Shown here in pieces: positions 52,226 to 61,814 of a stretch of DNA of 64,000 nt (its first letter is position 1; the number at the start of each line of letters is the position of its first letter). Made by a program: the position numbers and the translations under genes. Source of the stretch: Rhizobacter sp. OV335 (GTDB taxonomy: Bacteria; Pseudomonadota; Gammaproteobacteria; Burkholderiales; Burkholderiaceae_C); assembly GCF_900142965.1 (NCBI RefSeq), contig NZ_FRCQ01000033.1, positions 23,203 to 87,202 on the forward strand, given 5' to 3'. The notes under the pieces are model-generated. The model saw nothing but the letters and a program-made list of their open reading frames with translations. It did not search any database and was not told the origin of the DNA.

Positions 52226-53446
52226 CTAGGCGCCCCGCATGACCACCACCGGCGGCAGCGCGGCAGCGCGGCGCGCCGGGCCGAGCACCGCGACCTGGCC
52301 GAGCACCCACAGCGTCACCGCGCCGATCGGCAGGCACACCCAGGGCAGCTGCGGCAGCTCGTACAGGCTCATCAGCAACCGGTTGATGCCGTACGCGGCC
52401 GTCATGCCGAGCACGATGCCCATCGTCGTCAGCAGGAAGTTCTCGGTCTGGAAGTAGCGCAGGATCTGCACCCGCGACGCGCCGAGCGCGCGCCGCACGC
52501 CGATCATCCGCGTGCGCTGCTGCACCCAGAAGCTGGCCAGCCCGACGATGCCGAACGCGGTGACCACCAGCAGCGCGATGCACACCGCCACCAGCAGCGC
52601 GGCCATCCAGCGGTCCTGGCGGTAGTACTCGTGGCGCATGTCGTCGAAGGTCTCGCGCTCCATCACGATGCGCTGGCTGTCCACCGCCTGCAATGCGGCG
52701 ACCGCGTCCTTCAGCAGCCGGTCGCGCTGCGCCGCGTCGGCGACGCGCACCAGGTAGTTGCCGTCGTTGTAGACCGGCTGCACCGGCAGCAGCGTCAGGT
52801 ACGCGCCGCGCGGACCGTTCGGCTGCGGGATCGACATGTGCTCGACCACGCCGACCACCCGCATAGGCGACGACCCGAACACGTACAGCGAGCGGCCGAT
52901 CGCGCTGCCTTCCGGGAACAGGCGCGCCGCGGTGCCGCGGTCGACGATCACCGCCGGCACCTTCGGCTCCTCGCGCTCCAGCGCCGAGGCCGGCTGCACT
53001 TCTTCCGGCAGGAAATCGCGGCCCTCGACCAGCTTCAGGCCGAGCGTCGCGAGCGCGTTCTCGCCGACCAGGTAGAGCGCCGCGCTGAGGGTCGGCGACG
53101 GCTGGTCGGGCGAGATGTTGACGCCGGCATCGGACGAGCCGTTGCCGAACGGCACGTGGTTCACGCTGGTGGCGGCCTTGACGCCCGGCAGCGCGCGCAG
53201 CGTGGCCAGGTCGCGCCGCGTCAGCGCCTCGGCGTTGTCGCGGCGGGCGACGTCGTTGAGCCGGATGTGCAGCAGCTCGGCCTCGGCCAGCCCGGTGGGC
53301 GCCTGCATGCGCTCCAGCCGCTCGCTGATCAGGAACAGCGCATTGCTGACGATCGCGCAGCTCAGCGCGACCTCCAGAACGATCAGCGCGGCAGCGGTCT
53401 TGTGGCGGCGCAGCGTCGACAGGATCGGTCGGATGTCCATCATCAC
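52226..53446 (-). CDS. MacB/FtsX-like ABC transporter permease
   Basis: 406 residues. One N-terminal helix (about 18-40), a large periplasmic domain (about 45-270) and three C-terminal helices (VAVCIALLVVTAFGIVGLASFWV, then a pair to about 395). RRALGASRVQILRYFQTENFLL is the coupling-helix signature of FtsX-type permeases. Pairs with the next permease to form the membrane part of a mechanotransmission exporter. 22 bp after the preceding gene. Confidence 0.9.
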   Translation of the reverse strand: MMMDIRPILSTLRRHKTAAALIVLEVALSCAIVSNALFLISERLERMQAPTGLAEAELLHIRLNDVARRDNAEALTRRDLATLRALPGVKAATSVNHVPFGNGSSDAGVNISPDQPSPTLSAALYLVGENALATLGLKLVEGRDFLPEEVQPASALEREEPKVPAVIVDRGTAARLFPEGSAIGRSLYVFGSSPMRVVGVVEHMSIPQPNGPRGAYLTLLPVQPVYNDGNYLVRVADAAQRDRLLKDAVAALQAVDSQRIVMERETFDDMRHEYYRQDRWMAALLVAVCIALLVVTAFGIVGLASFWVQQRTRMIGVRRALGASRVQILRYFQTENFLLTTMGIVLGMTAAYGINRLLMSLYELPQLPWVCLPIGAVTLWVLGQVAVLGPARRAAALPPVVVMRGA

Positions 53447-53468
53447 GTTCTCCTTGGTTCTTGCGCGC

Positions 53469-54773
53469 TCATTGCGATTTGAGTTGCAGCGCCGGCGTCA
53501 CCTGGCAGGCGCGCCACGCCGGCAGCAGCCCGGCGGCCAGACTGGCCACCAGCGCGAGCACCAGCGTGGTCGCGAGCATCGGGGCGTCGAGGTACGCGAG
53601 CTGGGCGTAGCTGGCCGGGTTCTGGCGCACGCCCCACAGCCCGAGCAGCGCGAGGCCGAGCCCGAGCACGCCGCCGACGATGCCGATGCTGCCGGCCTCG
53701 ACCAGGAACTGCCCGAAGATCGCGCGCCGCGTCGCGCCGAGCGCGCGCCGCACCGCGATCTCCGGTGCGCGGCGCATGCACTTGGCGAGCAGCAGCCCGA
53801 CGGTGTTGGTCAGGCACACCAGCAGGAAGCCGAACGCGAGCCACAGCTGCAGGTGCACGTCGCCGGGCACGACGTGCCTGAAATCCATGCGCTCGGTGAC
53901 GTTGCGCAGGCGCACGTTGGTCGGCCGCTCGAAGCGGCCGGCCGCGCGCTGCTGCTCGGAGTAGTCGGTGAGGTACTGGCGCAGGGCCGGCGCATCGGCC
54001 GCCGACGGCATCTGCACCCAGTACTGCAGCCAGGCGCAGGGCGCGTTGAGGGCGCGCGGATCGGGCGTGGTGCGGTTGCCCCAGCAGGTCAGGCTGCCGG
54101 CGATCGGCAGCCGGGCCTGCAGCGCGGTGGAAAACGGCGTGAACACCTGCTCGGTCTTCGCGAAGCGCCCGGCGAACAGGTCGTAGTAGTGCGGCACCGG
54201 GCGCCACGGCGCGAGCACGCCGACGATGCGCAGGTCGTGGTCGCCGGCGCGCAGCATGCGGCCGGTGCTGTCGGCGCCGTCGAACAGCTTCTGGTTCAGC
54301 TCGTGGGAGATCACCGCGACGCGCGCGCCGGCTGCGTCGTCGGCCGCCTCCCAACCGTGGCCGTAGCGCCAGGGCGTCTCGAACATCGAGAAGAAATCGG
54401 CGGTGGTGTAGCGGGCGCTCGCGAAGAACGGCGGCCGGTCGGTCTGCGCCGGCTGCACCGCGACCGAGCCGCCGGTCATCATCACCTGGCGTTCGCCGCG
54501 CTTGTCGCGCAGCAGGGCCTCGGCGTCGAAGCGGGTCAGCTGCTCGAGCGGTTCGGAGCCGGGCGGCGAGCCGCCGCGTTCATTGGCATCGAGCTGCACG
54601 TAGAAGAGCCGGTCGCTCTTGCCGGGGATCGGGTCGCCGGACAGCACGTGGAACACCGTCAGCGTGGTCATGCTGGCGCCGATGCCGAGCGCGATCGCGA
54701 GCACCATCAGGGCAGTCAGCGCGGGGCTGCGCCGGAAGCTGCGCAGCGCCAGGTCGAGGTGGTAGCCGAACAT
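53469..54773 (-). CDS. MacB/FtsX-like ABC transporter permease
   Basis: 434 residues. MacB_PCD layout: N-terminal helix (ALTALMVLAIALGIGASMTTL), periplasmic domain (about 45-300), then three helices; IAVRRALGATRRAIFGQFLVEAGSI is the cytoplasmic coupling motif. Divergent in sequence from the other permease, so they probably make a heterodimer. Encoded between the outer-membrane factor and second permease. Confidence 0.92.
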   Translation of the reverse strand: MFGYHLDLALRSFRRSPALTALMVLAIALGIGASMTTLTVFHVLSGDPIPGKSDRLFYVQLDANERGGSPPGSEPLEQLTRFDAEALLRDKRGERQVMMTGGSVAVQPAQTDRPPFFASARYTTADFFSMFETPWRYGHGWEAADDAAGARVAVISHELNQKLFDGADSTGRMLRAGDHDLRIVGVLAPWRPVPHYYDLFAGRFAKTEQVFTPFSTALQARLPIAGSLTCWGNRTTPDPRALNAPCAWLQYWVQMPSAADAPALRQYLTDYSEQQRAAGRFERPTNVRLRNVTERMDFRHVVPGDVHLQLWLAFGFLLVCLTNTVGLLLAKCMRRAPEIAVRRALGATRRAIFGQFLVEAGSIGIVGGVLGLGLALLGLWGVRQNPASYAQLAYLDAPMLATTLVLALVASLAAGLLPAWRACQVTPALQLKSQ

Positions 54774-54785
54774 GGTGGGGCTCTC

Positions 54786-56111
54786 CTATTTGAGCAAGGT
54801 GTTGACGGCGGCCAGGTCGGCCTCGTCGATGCGGCCGGCCGCCTGCAGCAGCAGCAACCGGCTCAGCACGAACTGGTGGCGCGCCTGCGAGTACGAGGCC
54901 TGCGCCGAGGCCTGGGTCTGGATCGCGAGCAGCAGGTCAGTCATCGTCTGCGTGCCGAGTTCGTGGCCGATGCGGGTGGAGGCCAGCGCGCGGCCGGCCG
55001 AGTCGACCGCAGTGCGGGTGGCGTCGATGCGGCCGATGCCGGCGGCGACGCTGCGGTACTGCTCGAGCGTCTCGCGCGCGACGCGGCGGCGGCGCTGTTC
55101 GTAGTCGTCGCGCGCTGCATCCTGCTGGTGGAACGCCTGGCGCAGCTGCGACTGCGTGGCGCCGCCGGCGAACAGCGGCACGTTGAGCATCAGGCCGATG
55201 CTCGCGACGTTGCGGCCGTCGGTGTTGCTGGCCGGCGTGGGCCAGGCCGCGGCACGGCCGACGCCGAGATTGGCGCTGAGCGTCGGCAGGTGGCCGGCGC
55301 GGGCGGCGGCGATGCCCTGCCCTGCCCCATCGACGACATGGCGCTGCGCAGACAGCGTCGGGTTGTGCCGTAGCGCGTCGTCGACCCAGGCCTGCGGATC
55401 GGCCGGTGCCGGCAACGCCATCGGCAGTTCGTCCTGCAAGCGGTTCAGCGCCGGCGCGGGCTGGCCGGTGATCTCGGACAGCGCCTCGCGCGCATCGTCA
55501 CGCGCCTCGCGGGCATCGATGCTGGCGGCGCGCGCAGCCGCGTGATAGGCCCGCGCCTGCTCGACATCGACCTGCGCCGACAGCCCGTTGCGGAAGCGCT
55601 GGTCGGACTGCTCGACCTGCTGGCGGAACGCATCTTCATTGGCCTCGACCTGGCGCACCGCGTCGTCGGCGGTCAGCACGTCGAAGTAGGCGCGGGCGAC
55701 GCGGGCGCACAAGGCCTGCTCGGCGGCGCGCACCAGCTCGTCCTGCGCATCGGCCTGCGACTGCGCGACATGCAGTTGCGACAGGCGGGCCACGTCGACC
55801 AGCACCTGGTTCAACGTGACCGAAGCGGTACGGCTGTTGATGCGCTCGCCGGGGTCGCTGGTGGGCTGGGCGCGGTCGTATGACAGGCCGGCCGAGGCTT
55901 GCGGCAGCAGCGGTGCGCGGGCCTGGACGACGCCTTCCTTCGCGATGCCGCGTTGGGCGTCGGCGGCGGACAGCACCGGGTCCGCGCGGCGGGCCTGCTG
56001 GTAGATCTGCAGCAGGTCGTCGGCTTGGGCTGCCAATGGCGCGATGGCGAGCGACATCACTGCGATGCAGCGGCGCATCGCGGCGGTTGGGGAACTGGGC
56101 TGGGGGCTCAT
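54786..56111 (-). CDS. TolC-like outer-membrane efflux protein
   Basis: 441 residues. Signal peptide around IAVMSLAIAPLAAQA-DDLL (either Met1 or the Met at residue 12 could start). The two OEP repeats are seen: DLLQIYQQARRADPVLSAADA and later DDALRHNPTLSAQRHVVDGAG, with long helices (DVARLSQLHVAQSQADAQDEL, GRALASTRIGHELGTQTMTDLL) that form the periplasmic tunnel. Exit duct of the tripartite exporter. Confidence 0.92.
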   Translation of the reverse strand: MSPQPSSPTAAMRRCIAVMSLAIAPLAAQADDLLQIYQQARRADPVLSAADAQRGIAKEGVVQARAPLLPQASAGLSYDRAQPTSDPGERINSRTASVTLNQVLVDVARLSQLHVAQSQADAQDELVRAAEQALCARVARAYFDVLTADDAVRQVEANEDAFRQQVEQSDQRFRNGLSAQVDVEQARAYHAAARAASIDAREARDDAREALSEITGQPAPALNRLQDELPMALPAPADPQAWVDDALRHNPTLSAQRHVVDGAGQGIAAARAGHLPTLSANLGVGRAAAWPTPASNTDGRNVASIGLMLNVPLFAGGATQSQLRQAFHQQDAARDDYEQRRRRVARETLEQYRSVAAGIGRIDATRTAVDSAGRALASTRIGHELGTQTMTDLLLAIQTQASAQASYSQARHQFVLSRLLLLQAAGRIDEADLAAVNTLLK

Positions 56112-56448
56112 GCCGGGGCGGTCGGCCCTGGCGGGCCGACTGCACGAAGAAGCTCGGCTCCGTGGGTGCATCGCCAAACTCCCTCCACTCACTTCGTTCG
56201 TTGTGGTCAAACAGTGGCGATGAGTCAGTCTACGAAGCGCGCTGGCGCGCGCCACCCCCGAAGCCGATCTTCTCCGTCGCCCCAGAAATCGCCCCCAGCC
56301 CAGTTCCCCAACCGCCGCGAAACACCAGTCGCTCTTGTTCAGGGGAAAAGATTGGTCAGGTGATTGAGCACGTAAGCGCTCGAACGCTTCGTGGGCCTGT
56401 TCAGGCTCTTCCACCCTCACGCACAGAGCGCCTTTGCTCGCACCCACG
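56112..56448. other. 337-bp gap within the exporter operon, with repeat-like sequence
   Basis: No convincing gene. It interrupts an otherwise tight operon. ATCGCCA (56170-56176) and TGGCGAT (56215-56221) form an inverted repeat around a CACTCACTTCGTTCG-containing stretch that looks, from memory, like an intergenic repeat of this bacterial group. GC content is lower than in the flanking genes. I see no T-run terminator. Confidence 0.5.
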
Positions 56449-57162
56449 TCAGCCCACCAACTCACCAGCCGAAGCCGAAGACAGCCGAAGCTCATCTGAT
56501 ACATCCACGACCTGTCCATCAACAACGTGAACGTTGCGCTGCGCCCGCGCCGCCAACTGCGGATCGTGCGTGACCATCACGATCGTCGCGCCCGAGCGGT
56601 GCAGTTCCTCCAGCAGCGCCATCACGCTGCGCGCCATCTGGCTGTCGAGGTTGCCGGTCGGCTCGTCGGCCAGCAGCAGGCGCGGGCTACCGGCCAGCGC
56701 GCGCGCGATCGCAACCCGCTGCTGCTGTCCGCCCGACAGCTCCGCCGGGTAGTGCCGTTCGCGTGCTGCCAGCCCGACCCGCTCCAGTGCGTCGCGCACG
56801 CGGCGACGGCGCTCGTCGGCCTTCATGCCGCGGTAGCGCAGCGGCACCTCGACGTTGTCGGCGATGTTCAGGTCCGGGATCAGGTTGAAGGCCTGGAAGA
56901 TGAAACCGATCTTCTCGTTGCGAATGCGCGAACGGGCGTTGTCGTCCAGCTGACCCACCTCGACGCCATCGAGCAGGTAGCTGCCGCCGGTCGACGCCTC
57001 CAGCAAGCCGGCGATCGTCAGGAAGGTCGTCTTGCCCGAGCCCGACGGGCCGGTCACCGCGACGAACTCGCCCTCCTTCACCTCCAGGTTGAACGCGCGC
57101 AACGCATGGGTCTCGATCACCTCGGTGCGGTAGACCTTGGACAGGCCGGTCATCTTGAGCAT
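56449..57162 (-). CDS. ABC transporter ATP-binding protein (MacB/LolD type)
   Basis: 237 residues. Walker A GPSGSGKTT near 39-47, Q-loop FIFQAFNLIP, signature LSGGQQQRVAIARAL, Walker B LLLADEPTGNLD and H-loop VMVTHD. The spacing and EPTGNLD are typical of MacB/LolD/FtsE ATPases. Powers the two FtsX-like permeases. It follows the adaptor gene by 35 bp. Confidence 0.96.
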   Translation of the reverse strand: MLKMTGLSKVYRTEVIETHALRAFNLEVKEGEFVAVTGPSGSGKTTFLTIAGLLEASTGGSYLLDGVEVGQLDDNARSRIRNEKIGFIFQAFNLIPDLNIADNVEVPLRYRGMKADERRRRVRDALERVGLAARERHYPAELSGGQQQRVAIARALAGSPRLLLADEPTGNLDSQMARSVMALLEELHRSGATIVMVTHDPQLAARAQRNVHVVDGQVVDVSDELRLSSASAGELVG

Positions 57163-57197
57163 GGGAGTCCTTCGATGTCAGTGTTCGATGGGGAGAT

Positions 57198-58514
57198 TCA
57201 CTGGCTGACGGCAACGTGCTCGGCGCCCTGGAACAGCTCGGCACCGGACACCACCACCCGGTCGCCGACGGCCAGGCCGCCGAGGATCTCGACCTTGTCG
57301 AGGCTGCGCGCGCCGACCCGGATCGGCGTCTTGACGGCCACGCCGTCGCGCAGCACATAGGCGTGCGCGCCACCGGCCTCGTCGATGAAGCTGCCGCGCT
57401 GCACCGCGAGCACGTCGTCGCGCTTGTCGAGCAGCACGCGCACCGCCAGCCGCTGGTTCTGGCGCAGCTGGCTCGGCTGCTCGGTGGCGCCACCGCTGAA
57501 GCGCAGCCGCGCCGCGACCTCGTTGTTGACGACCTCGGGCGACACCGCGCTGACCGCCGCGCGCCAGGTGTGGCCGTTGCCGCTGATCTCGCCCGGCATG
57601 CCGACGCCCAGGTCGCGCGCGAAGCTCTCGGCCACCTGCATCTGCACCTCCAGCGCCGACAGGTCGATCACCGACAGCAGCTGCGCGTCCTTCGCAACGT
57701 TCGCATGCTCGGCGATGAACAGTTGGCCGACCTGGCCCTCGACCGGCGAGCGCACGGTCAGGCTCTCGACCTGGCGCTGCAGGTCCTTCACCATCAGCAG
57801 CTGGCGTGCATGCGCGAGCTGCTTGGCCTGCACGTCGAACTTCAGGCTGTCGTCCTTCAGCTTCAGGCCGGCCTCGGCATGCTCGAGCGCGATGCGCGCC
57901 TTCTGCAGCGTGTCGCGCGCATGCTCGACCTGCATGCCCGACACCGCGCCCGCATCGAACGCCTTCTGCTGGCGCGCCAGGTCGTTCTGCGCGCTGCTGT
58001 GGTCGATGCGCGCCGAGTCGAAGGCCGCCTGCAACGCGCCGCGCTGCTGCCGCGCGTCGACATCGGCGCGCAGCACGTCGGCCTTCATCGCATCGGCGTT
58101 CGACAGCTCCTGCGCGAGCTTCGCGGCCAGCTCGGGGCTGTCGATCAGCGCCAGCACCTGGCCGCGCGCGACGCGGTCGCCGGCATGCACCTTCAGCGTC
58201 GCGGCACCGCCACCGGCGGCATACAGCGTCGGGCTGACGGCCGCCACGACCTTGCCTTCGGCCGCGATGTCGCGCACGAACGGGCCGCGCTGCACGGTCG
58301 CGACCAGCAGGCGCGAGGCCGAGACCGACGGGCCGGACAACCAGCCGTGGCGCAGCGCCGGCGTCGACACCGCCACCGCCGCGAGGGCCGCGAGCGACAC
58401 GCCGATCGCAAGCCATGGCCCGACCCGCATCCGGCGCTTCGGCAGCGGCTGGTCCTGGGCCGAGGTGTCGCGGATCACGGGAGCGTCGTTCGCAGCGTTC
58501 ATGGGCTGCTTCAT
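57198..58514 (-). CDS. HlyD-family periplasmic adaptor of the ABC exporter
   Basis: 438 residues. N-terminal membrane anchor (about 31-50, WLAIGVSLAALAAVAVSTPA), a split lipoyl/barrel-sandwich domain (VQRGPFVRDIAAEGKV and VRSPVEGQVGQLFI), a long alpha-hairpin (about 115-245) and beta-barrel and membrane-proximal domains. MacA-like; links the permeases to the TolC-like duct. The ATG used here overlaps a sigma-54-type promoter (58516-58530), so the true start may be a later Met, at 58502 or 58430. Confidence 0.9.
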   Translation of the reverse strand: MKQPMNAANDAPVIRDTSAQDQPLPKRRMRVGPWLAIGVSLAALAAVAVSTPALRHGWLSGPSVSASRLLVATVQRGPFVRDIAAEGKVVAAVSPTLYAAGGGAATLKVHAGDRVARGQVLALIDSPELAAKLAQELSNADAMKADVLRADVDARQQRGALQAAFDSARIDHSSAQNDLARQQKAFDAGAVSGMQVEHARDTLQKARIALEHAEAGLKLKDDSLKFDVQAKQLAHARQLLMVKDLQRQVESLTVRSPVEGQVGQLFIAEHANVAKDAQLLSVIDLSALEVQMQVAESFARDLGVGMPGEISGNGHTWRAAVSAVSPEVVNNEVAARLRFSGGATEQPSQLRQNQRLAVRVLLDKRDDVLAVQRGSFIDEAGGAHAYVLRDGVAVKTPIRVGARSLDKVEILGGLAVGDRVVVSGAELFQGAEHVAVSQ

Positions 58515-58515
58515 T

Positions 58516-58530
58516 GCAACGCCCGTGCCC
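58516..58530 (-). promoter_or_regulatory. Sigma-54-type promoter
   Basis: On the minus strand GGGCACGGGCGTTGC matches the sigma-54 consensus TGGCACGNNNNTTGC at every defined position but the first, with correct spacing between GG and GC. Predicted transcription start is near 58504. The operon encodes a sigma-54 activator, which strengthens the call. Confidence 0.6.
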
Positions 58531-58595
58531 GCGCGGGCTGCCGGTGAAAGTACCGCTGAATCAAGGGCTTGGCGCGGATTGCCCCTGGCGCCGAC

Positions 58596-58609
58596 GTGTC
58601 CGCGGACAC
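58596..58609. promoter_or_regulatory. Perfect palindrome, candidate activator-binding site
   Basis: GTGTCCGCGGACAC is a perfect 14-bp palindrome centred about 98 bp upstream of the predicted sigma-54 start, the usual position for an enhancer-binding protein site. Further GGACA-type half sites follow at 58614-58630. The NtrC-like regulator at 50877 is the likely ligand. Confidence 0.5.
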
Positions 58610-58651
58610 TCGCCGGACGGACAACGGACAGCGCGCCGACAATCTGCCGCC

Positions 58652-59119
58652 ATGACGACCGCACCCACCGCCGCGGCCACGCACGATGCGCTGGCCACGC
58701 TGACCCAGGCCTTCTTCGACGCCGTGTCCTTCGAGCCGGGCGGGCGCCCGCCCTACGAGCGGCTGCACGACCTGTTCATCGACGGCGGCCTGCTCATCCG
58801 CAACCTCGGGCCGGCGCCCGAGGTGACGACGGTCGCGCAGTTCATCGCGCCGCGCCAGCGCTCGGTGGAGGCCGGCGAGCTGACGGCGTTCCGCGAAACC
58901 GAGCTGGCCGAGATCACCGAGGTGTTCGGCCAGGTGGCGCACCGGATGAGCACCTACGCGAAGGCCGGAACGCTGAACGGCCAGGCCTTCGCGGCGCGCG
59001 GCGTCATCTCAACGCAGTTCGTCTCGACCCCGGTCGGCTGGCGCATCAGCGCGATGGCCTGGGACGACGAGCGCCCGGGCGTCGAGATGCCCGCGCGCTA
59101 CGAACCGCCTGCCGGCTGA
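58652..59119 (+). CDS. NTF2-like superfamily protein
   Basis: 155 residues. Cone-like alpha+beta pattern of NTF2/SnoaL proteins: ATLTQAFFDAVSFE, RLHDLFIDGGLLIRNLG, VAQFIAPRQRSVEAGELTAFRETELAEITEVFGQVAHRMSTYAKA and a last strand (GWRISAMAWDDERP). These bind or isomerise small ligands; no catalytic Asp/His pair can be asserted. Divergent from the exporter operon. Confidence 0.78.
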   Translation: MTTAPTAAATHDALATLTQAFFDAVSFEPGGRPPYERLHDLFIDGGLLIRNLGPAPEVTTVAQFIAPRQRSVEAGELTAFRETELAEITEVFGQVAHRMSTYAKAGTLNGQAFAARGVISTQFVSTPVGWRISAMAWDDERPGVEMPARYEPPAG

Positions 59120-59123
59120 ATGC

Positions 59124-59444
<321 letters not shown>

Positions 59445-59464
59445 TCATGTCCATGGAGAACCCG

Positions 59465-60739
59465 ATGCTCTTCGTTCGCAACGTCACCCTGCCCGACGGC
59501 CGCCGCGGCCACGATGTGCTCGCACGCGACGGCCGCATCGAGGCCATCGGCCCCCAGCTGCCGCTGCCCGAGGGCGCGACGCTGCTCGACGGCCAGGGCT
59601 GGCTGCTGTCGCCGCCCTTCGTCGACGCCCATTTCCACATGGACGCCACGCTCAGCCACGGCCTGCCGCGCGTCAACCAGAGCGGCACGCTGCTCGAAGG
59701 CATCGCGCTGTGGGGCGAGCTGAAGCCGCTGCTGACGCAAGACGCGCTGGTCGAGCGCGCGCTGCAGTACTGCGACTGGGCAGTGGCCAAGGGGCTGCTC
59801 GCCGTGCGCTCGCACGTCGACGTCTGCGACGACCGGCTGCTCGCGGTCGACGCGCTGCTGCACGTCAAGCAGCAAGTGAAGCCGTACCTCGACCTGCAGC
59901 TCGTCGCGTTCCCGCAGGACGGCGTGCTGCGTTCGCCGACCGCGCTCGGGAACCTCAAGCGCGCACTCGATCGGGGCGTCGACGTGGTCGGCGGCATCCC
60001 GCACTTCGAACGCACGATGGCCGACGGCGCCGAGAGCGTGCGCCTGCTGTGCGAACTGGCCGCCGAGCGCGGGCTGCACGTCGACATGCACTGCGACGAG
60101 AGCGACGACCCGCTGTCGCGCCACATCGAGACGCTCGCGTTCCACACGCAGCGGCTCGGGCTGCACGGCCGCGTCACCGGCTCGCACCTGACCTCGATGC
60201 ACTCGATGGACAACTACTACGTCAGCAAGCTGCTGCCGCTGGTCGCCGAGGCGCAGGTGCATGCGGTCGCCAACCCGCTGATCAACATCACGCTGCAGGG
60301 CCGCCACGACAGCTACCCGAAGCGCCGCGGCATGACCCGCGTGCCCGAGCTGATGGCGGCCGGCGTCAACGTCGGCTTCGGCCACGACTGCGTGATGGAC
60401 CCGTGGTACTCGTCCGGCAGCGCCGACATGCTGGAGGTCGCGCAGATGGGCCTGCACGTCGCGCAGATGACCTCGCAGGCGCAGATGCGGGCCTGCTTCG
60501 ACGCGGTCACCGTCAACAGCGCGAAGATCCTCGGGCTCGACGGCTACGGCCTGGCCGTGGGGGCGCGCGCCGATTTCGTGCTGCTGCAGGCGCGCGACCC
60601 GGTCGAGGCGATCCGGCTGCGCGCGGCGCGGCTCGCGGTGGTGCGCGGCGGGCAGGTCGTCGCACGGACGCCGGCGGCCACCGCTACGCTGTCGCTGCCG
60701 GGGCGGTCGGCCAGCGTCGACTGGACGCTGCAGCGCTGA
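59465..60739 (+). CDS. Cytosine deaminase-type amidohydrolase
   Basis: 424 residues. Start set at the ATG preceded by GGAG at 59455-59458. Metal-dependent hydrolase of the CodA type: DAHFHMDATL (HxH), VRSHVDVCDD, DMHCDESDD (His and catalytic Glu region), TGSHLTSMHSM and GFGHDCVMDPW (metal Asp). Converts cytosine to uracil, or acts on a related ring compound such as isocytosine or creatinine. Alone here; upp lies 10 kb away. Confidence 0.88.
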   Translation: MLFVRNVTLPDGRRGHDVLARDGRIEAIGPQLPLPEGATLLDGQGWLLSPPFVDAHFHMDATLSHGLPRVNQSGTLLEGIALWGELKPLLTQDALVERALQYCDWAVAKGLLAVRSHVDVCDDRLLAVDALLHVKQQVKPYLDLQLVAFPQDGVLRSPTALGNLKRALDRGVDVVGGIPHFERTMADGAESVRLLCELAAERGLHVDMHCDESDDPLSRHIETLAFHTQRLGLHGRVTGSHLTSMHSMDNYYVSKLLPLVAEAQVHAVANPLINITLQGRHDSYPKRRGMTRVPELMAAGVNVGFGHDCVMDPWYSSGSADMLEVAQMGLHVAQMTSQAQMRACFDAVTVNSAKILGLDGYGLAVGARADFVLLQARDPVEAIRLRAARLAVVRGGQVVARTPAATATLSLPGRSASVDWTLQR

Positions 60740-60746
60740 ACTTTCT

Positions 60747-61814
60747 CTAGCGGCCCGCGGCTTCGCGGAAGTAGCGGATCCGGTCGTCGTCCGCCGGGTG
60801 CGACGCGATCGCGATGCCGAGCCAGCCCGGCTCGCCGCCGTCCGAGCGCTTGCGGCGCTCGTCGGCGATCTGCTCGAAGAAGCGCACCATCGCGTCGGGC
60901 GAGATGCCGGCGGCCTTCATCAGGTGCACGCTGTCGGCATCGGCCTCGCGCTCGGCATCGCGCGCATAGCCGGCCTGCCCGAGCACCAGTGGCACGCCGG
61001 CCAGCAGGCTGCTGAAGTCGCCGACCACCACGCTCGTCACCACCCCCAGCGCGGTCGCCTGCACCAGCATGCGCAGCCCGTGGCGGTGCCGCACATGGCC
61101 CAGCTCATGGCCGAGCACGCCGAGGATCACCGCCTCGTCGCCATCGACCAGCGCGACCAGCTCGTCGGTCAGCACCATCGTGCCGCCGGGCAGCGCGAAC
61201 GCATTCGGGCCCAGCGACTTGTCCTTGCCGCGGCGGAACAGCAGCTCGTGCGGCGGCGCGCCCTGCGGCCAGGCCTGCGCCACCGCGCGCTCGAACGCGG
61301 CGCGCAGCTTCGCCTGCTGCGCCGGCGGCAGTTCGCTGGCCTGCACCAACTGGCCATCCACCGACTTCATCGCGGCGTTGCCGATCTCGCGGTCGACCGA
61401 CTGCGGCAGCACCGCGACGACCGCGCGCGCGGCCCACGGCAGGCCCCACAGGTAGCCGGCGGCCAGCAGCAGCACCAGCGCGACGACGATGCCGCCGACC
61501 CAGCGCCAGCTTTGCTGCGCCTTCACGACCAGCGTCTCGCCGCGGCCGCTGGCCCGCGCCCAGGCGTCCCAGGCGGTGGCCTCGGTGCAGTGCAGCGCGC
61601 CGCCATCGTTCAGGTGCGCGACGCGCGCGCCGTGGCGGGTGCGCTCCGGCCATTGCACTTCGGCCAGCGGCACGCTGCGCGCGATGCCGTCGCCGGCGAT
61701 CAGCAGCCGCTCGCCGCTCACATGGATGCGCACCCGGTGGCTGCGCGCGCTGCGGCCGTCGAAGAAATCGACCTCGAGCGCGGGGGCGGCGGGGGGACCG
61801 GACGGTGCGTTCAC
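60747..61814 (-). CDS. M48-family metallopeptidase with membrane anchor
   Basis: 355 residues. Cytoplasmic N-terminal part (about 1-100), a helix (WRWVGGIVVALVLLLAAGYLWGL), and an M48 domain: VLGHELGHVRHRHG (HExxH zinc site), with the third ligand Glu in DAEREADADSVHLM. BepA/HtpX-like protein quality-control protease. Its start overlaps the stop of the DUF898 gene (ATGA). Confidence 0.93.
   Translation of the reverse strand: MNAPSGPPAAPALEVDFFDGRSARSHRVRIHVSGERLLIAGDGIARSVPLAEVQWPERTRHGARVAHLNDGGALHCTEATAWDAWARASGRGETLVVKAQQSWRWVGGIVVALVLLLAAGYLWGLPWAARAVVAVLPQSVDREIGNAAMKSVDGQLVQASELPPAQQAKLRAAFERAVAQAWPQGAPPHELLFRRGKDKSLGPNAFALPGGTMVLTDELVALVDGDEAVILGVLGHELGHVRHRHGLRMLVQATALGVVTSVVVGDFSSLLAGVPLVLGQAGYARDAEREADADSVHLMKAAGISPDAMVRFFEQIADERRKRSDGGEPGWLGIAIASHPADDDRIRYFREAAGR

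Noticed and set aside
58571..58583. TTGGCGCGGATTGC on the plus strand as a sigma-54 site
   Set aside because: Spacing between GG and GC is two bases short of the required distance; the minus-strand element at 58516 fits properly.
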